Origin: Methanocalculus sp.
Lineage (GTDB): Archaea; Halobacteriota; Methanomicrobia; Methanomicrobiales; Methanocorpusculaceae
Length of the DNA stretch: 5,313 nucleotides
Assembly: GCF_029762515.1 (NCBI RefSeq)
Contig: NZ_JARVGN010000136.1
Coordinates: 1 to 5,313, forward strand
Reading direction: 5' to 3'
Shown here: positions 1 through 5,313 of the stretch, piece after piece
Layout: each line of letters starts with the position of its first letter
How positions within the stretch are numbered: the first letter of the stretch is position 1
Program-made: the position numbers and the translations under genes
The notes under the pieces: generated by a model
Databases searched by the model: none
Told to the model about the DNA's origin: nothing
Seen by the model: the letters and a program-made list of their open reading frames with translations, nothing else

Positions 1-390
1 CACCGAATAGAGAGTTCCGAGGAGCCAGTATGGCCGGATGAACGTCTCCACAATACCCGCTGTCTCAAGCCACCGTGCGATGAAGAGCGAGATGACGGTG
101 ATGAAGAAGATTGTAAAGAAGATCAGCGGCGTGATCAGGAGGAACCGGTAATCGCTCTGTATCATCCCGGTATCCTCGATCACCCTGAGGAATCCGCCGA
201 GGACGACATAGGGGATCGTGGCAAGAACAAACGCACCATCAATCGCAATCTGCTTCCTTGAAAGCCACCGATAGACGAGATAGACTGAAATGATCAGGAT
301 CAGGGCATAGGTGAGGGTATCGACTAATGTGTATGCCCCTCCATACCGGATGGGATCAATGTAATATTTGTATATGAAGTCACTAAACAT
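1..390 (-). CDS. DUF63 family integral membrane protein, N-terminal part (runs off left edge)
   Basis: An open frame on the minus strand starts at an ATG (bases 388-390) and stays open for 130 codons to base 1, so the C-terminal part lies outside the window. The translation begins MFSDFIYKYYIDPIRYGG and continues with hydrophobic stretches at about residues 22-41, 53-69, 84-106 and 118-130, indicating a multi-pass membrane protein without a cleavable signal peptide. I recognise the pattern of the archaeal DUF63 family: IDPI plus a Gly/Tyr turn near the N terminus, TLVDTLTYA, and ATIPYVVLGGFLRVIEDTG at about 57-75 with its conserved Pro, GG, R and ED. The function of DUF63 is not known and none is assigned here. 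It is divergent from egsA with only three bases between start codons, so its promoter must lie inside the egsA coding sequence. Family call is fairly secure; the start is likely because it directly precedes the conserved region. Confidence 0.85.
   Translation of the reverse strand, partial: MFSDFIYKYYIDPIRYGGAYTLVDTLTYALILIISVYLVYRWLSRKQIAIDGAFVLATIPYVVLGGFLRVIEDTGMIQSDYRFLLITPLIFFTIFFITVISLFIARWLETAGIVETFIRPYWLLGTLYSV
367..376 (+). promoter_or_regulatory. Candidate TATA box for egsA, inside the DUF63 gene
   Basis: TTTGTATATG resembles an archaeal TATA box and is the best AT-rich element just before egsA. Archaeal transcription normally begins about 25-28 bases after the centre of the box, here around 398-400, almost on top of the ATG at 403. 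That would give a leaderless or near-leaderless egsA message. The element lies within the first codons of the opposite-strand DUF63 gene. It is a pattern call only; no factor B element stands out. Confidence 0.45.
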
Positions 391-393
391 GAA

Positions 394-1482
394 ATGATCT
401 CGATGGGCTCAGAATATTTCAAGATACTCAAAAATAAAGTTTTTGATAAGTCAAAATGGATGCAGCTCCCCCGTGATGTGGTCATCGGGCATGATGCCCT
501 CGACCAGATCCCGAGGGTCCTTGAGGAGCTTGCTCTTGGGCAATCGGTCCTCCTCCTCTCAGGTCCAAGGACGAATGGGGCGGTCGGGAGCCGGGTGGCT
601 TCCCTTCTTGAGGGTCAGTTCGATCTCACCCGGCATGTCACTGATGCAATCACTCCTGAGACGATCCGGTCTGTTGAAGAGGCGGGATCAGCAGCCGATA
701 TCATTGTGGCGGTTGGTGGCGGCCGGGTGATTGATACTGCAAAGATCGCATCATTCAACCTGGATTGCCAGTTCGTCAGTGTCCCGACTGCTGCATCTCA
801 TGATGGAATCGCCTCTTCCCGCGCATCGGTTCCGACAGAAGAAGGAAGTTCGTCACTTGATGCCCATCCCCCGGTCGCAATCGTTGCAGATACCGGGATC
901 ATCGCTGCTGCACCCCACCGCCTCCTTGCATCCGGGTGTGCGGATATCATCTCAAACTACACCGCAATACTCGACTGGGAGCTCGCACACCGGCTCCGTG
1001 GCGAAGTAATATCCGAGTATGCGATCGCCCTCTCCCGGATGACCGCCGAGATCCTGGTGAAAGATGCCCATCTTATCAGGCCAAACTCTGAAGAAAGTGC
1101 CTGGATCGTGACAAAAGCCCTCGTATCCTCGGGAGTTGCCATGAGTATCGCCGGATCGTCGAGGCCTGCCAGCGGAGGGGAGCATAAGTTCGGGCATGCA
1201 GTCGAGCGGCTGGCGCCGGGGAAGGTGCTGCACGGCGAAGCATGCGGGATTGGAACGATCATCTCGATGTACCTGCATGGAGGTGACTGGCGTGGGATAC
1301 GCGATTCCCTCAGAACGATAGGTGCACCGACAACTCCGGCCGAGGTCGGCCTCCCCGATCATATTGCAGCTGAAGCAATCGTGAAGGCAAAAGAGATACG
1401 GCCTGAACGCTTTACTATTTTTGATATGGGTATCACACAGGAATCAGCAGACGATCTGATCCGAATGCTGTACCGGGAGTGA
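394..1482 (+). CDS. egsA: sn-glycerol-1-phosphate dehydrogenase (archaeal lipid backbone)
   Basis: Cytosolic enzyme that reduces dihydroxyacetone phosphate with NAD(P)H to sn-glycerol-1-phosphate, the first committed step to archaeal ether lipids. The 362-residue product has the iron/zinc alcohol dehydrogenase-like (GldA/DhaD superfamily) layout: N-terminal nucleotide-binding half with VAVGGGRVIDTAK (105-117), then PTAASHDGIASSRAS (131-145), and a helical C-terminal half. Predicted metal ligands by comparison with the GldA family are D184 (SGCADIISN), H264 (GGEHKFGH) and H280 (LHGEACG). The family's N-terminal FDKSKWMQLPRD is at 17-28, so the start must lie before it. Two candidates exist: ATG 394 and ATG 403. 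Neither has a clear Shine-Dalgarno. A TATA-like element at 367-376 predicts transcription starting around 398-400, which favours ATG 403 (359 residues, nearly leaderless). The stop is 5 bases before the UPF0179 start, suggesting one operon. Full length, no lesions seen. Confidence 0.95.
   Translation: MISMGSEYFKILKNKVFDKSKWMQLPRDVVIGHDALDQIPRVLEELALGQSVLLLSGPRTNGAVGSRVASLLEGQFDLTRHVTDAITPETIRSVEEAGSAADIIVAVGGGRVIDTAKIASFNLDCQFVSVPTAASHDGIASSRASVPTEEGSSSLDAHPPVAIVADTGIIAAAPHRLLASGCADIISNYTAILDWELAHRLRGEVISEYAIALSRMTAEILVKDAHLIRPNSEESAWIVTKALVSSGVAMSIAGSSRPASGGEHKFGHAVERLAPGKVLHGEACGIGTIISMYLHGGDWRGIRDSLRTIGAPTTPAEVGLPDHIAAEAIVKAKEIRPERFTIFDMGITQESADDLIRMLYRE
431..443 (-). promoter_or_regulatory. 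Candidate TATA box for the DUF63 gene, inside egsA
   Basis: On the minus strand this stretch reads as AAACTTTATTTTT, the most AT-rich element upstream of the DUF63 ATG at 390. With usual archaeal spacing it predicts transcription from about base 409 and a leader of about 20 bases. The leader contains GAGATCA, a weak partial match to the archaeal ribosome binding site. It lies in the poorly conserved N-terminal codons of egsA (lysine and asparagine rich), so the AT-richness could equally be coding. Confidence 0.3.
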
Positions 1483-1483
1483 G
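1476..1483 (+). promoter_or_regulatory. Ribosome binding site deciding the UPF0179 start
   Basis: GGAGTGAG ends four bases before the ATG at 1488 and partly matches GGAGGTGA, the sequence complementary to archaeal 16S 3' ends. It supports ATG 1488 over the in-frame GTG at 1479, which lies inside this motif. It also overlaps the egsA stop codon, consistent with translational coupling. Confidence 0.6.
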
Positions 1484-1487
1484 ATGT

Positions 1488-1937
1488 ATGACTGAGGCAA
1501 AGAACCGGGTTACATTAATTGGAAAAAAACTTGCCCGTGACGGGACAGAATTTGTCTATGTCGGGGTAGTGGATGCATGCAACGGATGCAAGGTGAAGAA
1601 GGCCTGTCACAACCTCATTGAGGGGAGGAAATACCGGGTGGTCGATGTCAGGCCGACAACCCACTCATGCCAGGTCTTTGCAGATGGCGCCTGCGTTGTT
1701 GAGGTGGAGGAGGCGCCGGTGGTTGCGCTCATCGCCGGTGAGATGGCGATCACAAATTCAAGGTTTATCTATGAGTATACCTGCAACCGTGAGGAATGCA
1801 GGAGCTATGATCTCTGCCATCCGGATGGAGTCAATGAAAAGGAAAAATATACGATCACCCAGGTTCTCGGGAGTGCTCCTGACGAATGCCTCAGGGGCCG
1901 GAAGAACCTGAAACTTGTTGAGATACTCCCTCTCTGA
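1488..1937 (+). CDS. UPF0179 family cysteine-rich protein
   Basis: A 149-residue soluble protein recognised as the archaeal family UPF0179; no member has a function I can name. The N terminus VTLIGKKLARDGTEFVYVG (8-26) is typical of the family. Nine cysteines are seen at 31, 34, 40, 61, 69, 99, 104, 110 and 134. They form two clusters, C31-x2-C34-x5-C40 and C99-x4-C104-x5-C110, which look like metal or iron-sulfur ligands, though this is inference. No membrane segment or signal peptide is seen. The start at ATG 1488 is chosen because of the GGAGTGAG site before it and because family members begin a few residues before VTLIG; the GTG at 1479 would add only three residues. It sits 5 bases after egsA and ends at a T-tract, so it is probably the last gene of a two-gene operon. 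Identity as UPF0179 is confident, role unknown. Confidence 0.9.
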   Translation: MTEAKNRVTLIGKKLARDGTEFVYVGVVDACNGCKVKKACHNLIEGRKYRVVDVRPTTHSCQVFADGACVVEVEEAPVVALIAGEMAITNSRFIYEYTCNREECRSYDLCHPDGVNEKEKYTITQVLGSAPDECLRGRKNLKLVEILPL

Positions 1938-1942
1938 TCCTC

Positions 1943-1949
1943 TTTTTTT
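1943..1949 (+). terminator. Oligo-T transcription stop after the egsA-UPF0179 pair
   Basis: Seven consecutive T residues begin six bases after the UPF0179 stop codon, in the 35-base gap between two convergent genes. Archaeal RNA polymerase terminates at such T-tracts without needing a strong hairpin, and I see no stable stem before it. The opposite strand has no T-run here, so the convergent minus-strand gene must end further on, possibly as antisense into UPF0179. Confidence 0.6.
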
Positions 1950-1972
1950 AATTATCACACTGCAATTGACGA

Positions 1973-2851
1973 TCACTTCTCGCCCGCTGACCAGACCGCC
2001 TCCTCAAGCTCAAGGAGTGCAGGCCCGCCTTCAAGATCCGCGATCCATTCCCGTGGAATCCCTCCGGCTCCGTGGAGTGCGCCCCCGAGAGCGCCGCAGA
2101 TGGCGGCTGTTGTATCGGTATCACCACCATGAGAGATGGCAGCCTGTATCATCCCGGCAAAAGTCTCTTCTTCCATGAAACAGGTGATGGCAACATGCGC
2201 TGCTTCGAGGGCATCCAGGGAAGGTATCAGCGGTGCGGCTGAAAGGAGTGCAATCCTGTTCCTCACCTCTATGTTTTCACAGAATTTGAGTGCCGAGAAG
2301 AACGCCTCCTCCTTTGAGCCGCCACGGCAGAGGATCGAGATCATCTGGTTGACAATGCCGGATGTTGCACCCGCCACCGGGTGGGGATGGGTGGTGGCAG
2401 CGGCATATCCGCTTATGATGCGGGCATTACCGGGGCGGTAGAAGATCCCAATGGGCGCTCCCCGCATCACCGCCCCGTTTGTCCTCCCGCTACCGGAGAT
2501 CCCCGATACTGCACTCTCCGGTGATGCACCTCCCTTCACGCGTTCCAGAACCTCCCGGCTTGTAGGTCCGAAGAACTCGGGATGGAGATCATAGATCCGG
2601 ATCAGGCGGCTCAAAAAATCAATTGCTGAAAACTGATGGCAGGTTATCAGGGTCTCTGCCAGCGCTATCATCTGGAGGGTGTCATCGGTATACTCTCCTC
2701 TCCGTGTTAAGAAAGGCCCCCCTCCTGTCATCCGCTTGGGTATTTGATGGATTTTTGGGCTTCCTTCGAAGGGCGCACCCATTGCATCCCCTATTGCCGA
2801 GCCAATCAGCGTTCCTGGTATGCGCGTGAATTGGAATATAAAGATCACCAA
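1973..2851 (-). CDS. ADP-ribosylglycohydrolase (DraG/ARH) family protein
   Basis: A 292-residue predicted hydrolase of the all-helical ADP-ribosylglycohydrolase family, which removes ADP-ribose from proteins or small molecules using two Mg ions. Family motifs are in order: GTLIGSAIGDAMGAPFEG (13-30), GEYTDDTLQM (52-61, with the metal-binding T55-D56-D57), GRTNGAVMRGAPIG (122-135), TTHPHP (153-158) and HGGDTDTTAAICGALGGALHG (241-261, with D244 and D246 as metal ligands). All expected acidic metal ligands are present, so it is probably active. The substrate cannot be told from sequence; no ADP-ribosyltransferase partner is in the window. The start is uncertain. No ATG exists between the upstream in-frame stop (2870-2872) and the conserved N-terminal motif; TTG at 2851 and GTG at 2848 are the only ordinary choices, and neither has a ribosome binding site. 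The gene converges on UPF0179 and diverges from UPF0058, so it appears to be transcribed alone. Confidence 0.9.
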   Translation of the reverse strand: MVIFIFQFTRIPGTLIGSAIGDAMGAPFEGSPKIHQIPKRMTGGGPFLTRRGEYTDDTLQMIALAETLITCHQFSAIDFLSRLIRIYDLHPEFFGPTSREVLERVKGGASPESAVSGISGSGRTNGAVMRGAPIGIFYRPGNARIISGYAAATTHPHPVAGATSGIVNQMISILCRGGSKEEAFFSALKFCENIEVRNRIALLSAAPLIPSLDALEAAHVAITCFMEEETFAGMIQAAISHGGDTDTTAAICGALGGALHGAGGIPREWIADLEGGPALLELEEAVWSAGEK

Positions 2852-2852
2852 T

Positions 2853-2863
2853 AAATTATATTT
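2853..2863 (+). promoter_or_regulatory. TATA box for the UPF0058-elp3-priS run
   Basis: AAATTATATTT lies in the 50-base divergent gap and is the best TATA-like element before the UPF0058 gene. Usual spacing predicts transcription from about 2884, giving a leader of roughly 18 bases that carries the ribosome binding site at 2891-2898. The complementary strand reads AAATATAATTT, which is also TATA-like, so the element could serve both directions. In the minus direction it would start transcription near 2834, inside the annotated glycohydrolase frame. Confidence 0.55.
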
Positions 2864-2890
2864 GGCTACTCATTAGAGTCTCATCTGAAA

Positions 2891-2898
2891 AAGGTGAT
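2891..2898 (+). promoter_or_regulatory. Ribosome binding site deciding the TTG start of UPF0058
   Basis: AAGGTGAT is a strong match to the complement of archaeal 16S rRNA 3' ends (ATCACC) and stands three bases before the TTG at 2902. It supports that TTG rather than the in-frame ATG at 2932, which would delete the first conserved residues of the family. Confidence 0.7.
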
Positions 2899-2901
2899 AG
2901 G

Positions 2902-3168
2902 TTGCAGAAAGAAGAACTCATTCATTTACACATGCTCATGGTAACCGTAAAGAAATATTATGAGACCATGACTGGCGACGCAGTATCGACTCACAAGTAC
3001 GACTCTCTTCTTATCTCCCCCGTTCATATCCACAAAAATAAAAACTCACATAAAGAAGCGCTTCTGACGCTTGCAGAAGAGATTGTCGAGCGGATTCATG
3101 ATCATCCCGGTTCCATCCAGCCTGAATATCATGCAAAAACCGCCACTCCTGTTCTGATAAAAAACTGA
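2902..3168 (+). CDS. UPF0058 family small protein
   Basis: An 88-residue soluble protein that I recognise as UPF0058, a small euryarchaeal family without a known function. The start MQKEELIHLHMLM and the central block YDSLLISPVHIHKNKNSHKE (33-52) are characteristic. It should form two main helices, about 2-24 and 49-68, and is rich in His and Lys. The start codon is TTG at 2902, chosen because of the close AAGGTGAT site and because the family N terminus begins here. Its Lys and Asn codons are more AT-rich (AAA, AAT) than those of its neighbours, much of this due to amino-acid content. The last residues (about 72-88) look less conserved. It lies 7 bases before elp3 and is first in a probable three-gene transcript with elp3 and priS. 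Family assignment is confident; a nucleic-acid or translation-related role would be guesswork from neighbourhood only. Confidence 0.88.
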   Translation: MQKEELIHLHMLMVTVKKYYETMTGDAVSTHKYDSLLISPVHIHKNKNSHKEALLTLAEEIVERIHDHPGSIQPEYHAKTATPVLIKN

Positions 3169-3175
3169 TCCTATC

Positions 3176-4744
3176 ATGGATGATTATACCGCTTTCCGGG
3201 AGATCATCTCCCGGCTTTCTTCTTCAGATACTCCTGATGATATCCAGAGGATCAAGCTCTCTGTCTGCCGGGAATTCCGGCTATCTGCATTTCCAAAGAA
3301 CTCTGCCATCCTCCTTGCAGCAGAGCCGCATGAACGCGAACATCTCCGGCGTATCCTTCAGGTGAAGCCAACCCGGACCCTCTCCGGGGTTGCTCCCGTT
3401 GCGGTGATGACCTCCCCACACCCCTGCCCGCACGGGATCTGCCTCCCATGCCCCGGAGGGCCTGACCATCTCTTCCAGTCTCCCCAGAGCTATACGGGGG
3501 AAGAGCCTGCCGCACTCCGGGGGAGAGAACACGGCTATGATCCTTATGAACAGGTGCATGCCCGCCTCTCCCAGTTCCGGCTCCTCGGACACCATGTTGA
3601 CAAGGCGGAACTGATCGTGATGGGGGGGACGATCACCGCCCGCGATCCGGCATACCAGGAGCATGTTGTCACCCGATGCCTGATGGCGATGAATGACTTT
3701 CCGGATCGATCATCTACTGAGGCTGGCTTTGAAGAAGCTGCACTCGCAAATGAGTCTGCGGCAGTCCGGTGCATTGCGATCACCTTCGAGACCCGGCCTG
3801 ACTGGTGCAGGCGCGAGCATATTGAACGGATGCTCTCTCTTGGGGTCACCAAGGTTGAGATCGGTGTCCAGCATGTCCTCAATGAGATCCTGGAATATAA
3901 CCGGCGTGGGCATGGTGTCGAAGCATCTATCGAAGCCAACCGCCTCCTCCGCGACGCAGGGTTGAAAGTCGGGTTCCATGTGATGCCGAACCTCCCCGGA
4001 AGCGATATCGAAAAGGATCGTGAACTCTTTCGGAGCCTCTATTCGAATCCGGATCTCCGGCCGGACTTCCTGAAGATATATCCGACTCTGGTCACCCCCG
4101 GATCCGAGATTGAGGAGCTCTACCATCGTGGTGAATACCGGCCATATGACGAAGAAGAGCTGATCGCACTGGTGGCATATGGAAAAGAGCAGCTCCCCGA
4201 ATATACGAGGCTCCAGCGTATCCAGCGTGACATCCCGGCGAAGCTGATTGTTGCAGGATCGCGACATGGAAACTTCCGGCAGCTCGCACAGAAGCATCTT
4301 GAAGCTGAGGGAAAGCGGTGCCAATGCATCAGGTGCCGGGAGATCGGTCGGAGCCCGAACAGGGAAGAGGGTGAGATCCGGACGATTGAGTATGACTGCT
4401 GCGGCGGCGTTGAGTTCTTTATCCAGGCAGAGGCAGGAGACTCTCTCATCGGTTTCATCCGCCTCCGGTTCCCGGGAGAGGTCTTCTCACCCGAATGCGA
4501 GGGTGCTGCCCTCATCCGTGAACTCCACGTATACGGGAGTATCGTTCCACTCTCATGGGATCCGACTGGCGGTGAGCGGCAGCACAGCTCCTATGGAAAA
4601 CGTCTTCTCGAAGAGGCGGAGGAGACGGCACGGCGTGGAGGGTTTTCCTCTGTTTGTGTAATGAGCGGTATTGGTGTCCGCCCCTATTACCGTAAACAGG
4701 GCTATCTACGGGAAGGTCCATATATGATTAAGAAGCTGTCATGA
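3176..4744 (+). CDS. elp3: Elp3, tRNA uridine(34) acetyltransferase / carboxymethylation radical SAM enzyme
   Basis: A 522-residue archaeal Elp3, which with SAM and acetyl-CoA places a carboxymethyl-type group on C5 of wobble uridine 34 in tRNA. Archaea lack the other Elongator subunits, so it acts alone. Order of domains: helical N-terminal tRNA-binding part (1-75), radical SAM domain (about 78-345) with 4Fe-4S ligands C84, C89 and C92 in CPHGICLPC, then ITFETRPDWC (202-211), GVTKVEIGVQ (223-232) and GFHVMPNLPG (266-275). A zinc-type cluster C382-x-C384-x2-C387 follows. The C-terminal GNAT acetyltransferase domain covers about 410-522, with IRELHVYG (447-454) and GVRPYYRKQGY (500-510). The acetyl-CoA loop reads QHSSYGK (469-475): the expected first glycine of Q/R-x-x-G-x-G/A is S472. 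The start ATG at 3176 is preceded by TGATCC overlapping the UPF0058 stop, a plausible ribosome binding site. The stop overlaps priS by four bases. Length is normal for the family. Confidence 0.96.
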   Translation: MDDYTAFREIISRLSSSDTPDDIQRIKLSVCREFRLSAFPKNSAILLAAEPHEREHLRRILQVKPTRTLSGVAPVAVMTSPHPCPHGICLPCPGGPDHLFQSPQSYTGEEPAALRGREHGYDPYEQVHARLSQFRLLGHHVDKAELIVMGGTITARDPAYQEHVVTRCLMAMNDFPDRSSTEAGFEEAALANESAAVRCIAITFETRPDWCRREHIERMLSLGVTKVEIGVQHVLNEILEYNRRGHGVEASIEANRLLRDAGLKVGFHVMPNLPGSDIEKDRELFRSLYSNPDLRPDFLKIYPTLVTPGSEIEELYHRGEYRPYDEEELIALVAYGKEQLPEYTRLQRIQRDIPAKLIVAGSRHGNFRQLAQKHLEAEGKRCQCIRCREIGRSPNREEGEIRTIEYDCCGGVEFFIQAEAGDSLIGFIRLRFPGEVFSPECEGAALIRELHVYGSIVPLSWDPTGGERQHSSYGKRLLEEAEETARRGGFSSVCVMSGIGVRPYYRKQGYLREGPYMIKKLS

Positions 4745-5313
4745 AACCTGCAACTGTTGAATTTCTCAGAAACCGGTTCTCTGACTATTATTCCGGTACC
4801 TTGAAGATGACCGCTCCCCTGCGGGTACCGGAGGCGCTAGACTCCCGGGAGTGGGGTTTCATGTTCTTTGGCACCAGAACTACTCCCGGTATGCGGCGCC
4901 ACCTCTCGTTTCCATTAAAAGATGAGCTCTTCTCGTACCTCAGGTCGATGACGCCGGCCCATGTCTATTACTCGACAGCGTATTATGAACATCCGGCAGC
5001 CCCGACGATGGATGAGAAGGGATGGAGCGGTGCGGATCTCATCTTCGATCTCGATGCCGACCATATTATGCGCGGACCCTATGACCAGATGCTTGCACGG
5101 GTGAAAGAGGAGCTCTTCAAGCTGATCGGCATGCTTACCGACGAGTGCGGGATCGATCCCGCAAAGGAACTCTCTCTCGTCTTCTCCGGGGGAAGGGGCT
5201 ACCACATTCACCTCCAAACGCTTGAGATGCGTTCGTGGAAGAGTGGTGAGCGGCGCGAACTCGCAAACTATGTCTGTGGGACCGGCATCTCCCTCACCAC
5301 GCATCTCTCCGAT
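4741..5313 (+). CDS. priS: DNA primase small (catalytic) subunit PriS, N-terminal part (cut by right edge)
   Basis: An open frame from ATG 4741 runs 191 codons to the end of the window without a stop. It is the catalytic subunit of the archaeal/eukaryal-type primase, which with PriL makes primers for DNA replication. Visible signatures are FLRNRFSDYY near the N terminus (8-17), EWGFMFFG (37-44), HVYYSTAYYEHP (74-85), the catalytic pair D103 and D105 in LIFDLDADH (100-108), and the nucleotide-binding SGGRGYHIHL (149-158, the SGxRGxH motif). The third catalytic aspartate and the zinc-binding region expected in this family cannot be confirmed; about half of the usual length seems to be missing beyond the edge. 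The start overlaps the elp3 stop as ATGA and has no ribosome binding site of its own, which points to translational coupling. Identification is secure from the two active-site motifs. Confidence 0.95.
   Translation, partial: MKPATVEFLRNRFSDYYSGTLKMTAPLRVPEALDSREWGFMFFGTRTTPGMRRHLSFPLKDELFSYLRSMTPAHVYYSTAYYEHPAAPTMDEKGWSGADLIFDLDADHIMRGPYDQMLARVKEELFKLIGMLTDECGIDPAKELSLVFSGGRGYHIHLQTLEMRSWKSGERRELANYVCGTGISLTTHLSD

Noticed and set aside
952..1362. 136-codon open frame on the minus strand inside egsA (and an overlapping 101-codon one)
   Set aside because: Antisense to conserved EgsA metal-binding regions, with no motif, promoter or ribosome binding site of its own.
1915..2178. 87-codon plus-strand frame bridging the UPF0179 end and the glycohydrolase 3' end
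   Set aside because: It is arginine/proline-rich low-complexity translation opposite a real gene and crosses the T-tract terminator; no family resemblance.
1973..2851. Glycohydrolase as nitrogenase-regulating DraG or as an antitoxin of an ADP-ribosylating toxin
   Set aside because: Neither a DraT/ADP-ribosyltransferase gene nor nitrogenase genes are in the window, and family motifs alone do not fix the substrate.
3710..4324. 204-codon open frame on the minus strand inside elp3
   Set aside because: It is antisense to an unambiguous Elp3 radical SAM domain, shows no recognisable domain, and such frames are common opposite GC-rich genes.
4915..5304. 129-codon minus-strand frame at the right end
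   Set aside because: It is antisense to PriS, whose catalytic motifs are clear on the plus strand through the same bases.
1..5313. CRISPR arrays, insertion sequences, tRNA or rRNA genes, long repeats
   Set aside because: Reading both strands showed no regularly spaced repeats, transposase, terminal inverted repeats or tRNA-like folds; nearly all bases are accounted for by protein genes. A covariance-model search would be the decisive check for small RNAs.

Overview
The window reads as a euryarchaeal chromosome segment, most likely from a methanogen of the Methanomicrobia/Methanomicrobiales type. The evidence is the gene set: sn-glycerol-1-phosphate dehydrogenase (archaeal membrane lipid stereochemistry), the archaeal families UPF0179, UPF0058 and DUF63, a single-chain archaeal Elp3, and the small subunit of the archaeal/eukaryal-type primase. 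Short AT-rich TATA-like elements, GGTGAT-type ribosome binding sites and an oligo-T stop signal fit archaeal expression. The genus is not resolved, and nothing indicates a plasmid, virus or recent island.

Layout. Positions 1-390 (minus) hold the N-terminal 130 residues of a DUF63 membrane protein that runs off the left edge. Three bases away, on the plus strand, egsA starts (394 or 403 to 1482), followed after 5 bases by a UPF0179 cysteine-rich protein (1488-1937). A T-tract at 1943-1949 ends this pair. A convergent minus-strand ADP-ribosylglycohydrolase family gene occupies 1973-2851 and has no ATG available as a start. A 50-base AT-rich divergent region (2852-2901) separates it from a second plus-strand run: UPF0058 small protein (2902-3168, TTG start), Elp3 (3176-4744) and the start of PriS (from 4741, overlapping elp3 by ATGA and cut by the right edge at residue 191).

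How the genes work together. Nearly everything is information-processing or membrane housekeeping. EgsA makes the glycerophosphate backbone of archaeal lipids. Elp3 modifies the wobble uridine of tRNAs. PriS makes primers for replication. The spacing suggests two plus-strand operons (egsA-UPF0179 and UPF0058-elp3-priS) with two minus-strand singletons facing away from them. The coding density is very high: no gap exceeds about 50 bases, and no RNA gene, mobile element, CRISPR array or long repeat was seen.

I found no convincing new biological system. The items most worth a second look are the 3-base divergent start arrangement at 390/394, a Ser in place of a glycine in the acetyl-CoA loop of Elp3, the cysteine layout of UPF0179 beside egsA, and the elp3-priS coupling with a UPF0058 gene in front.
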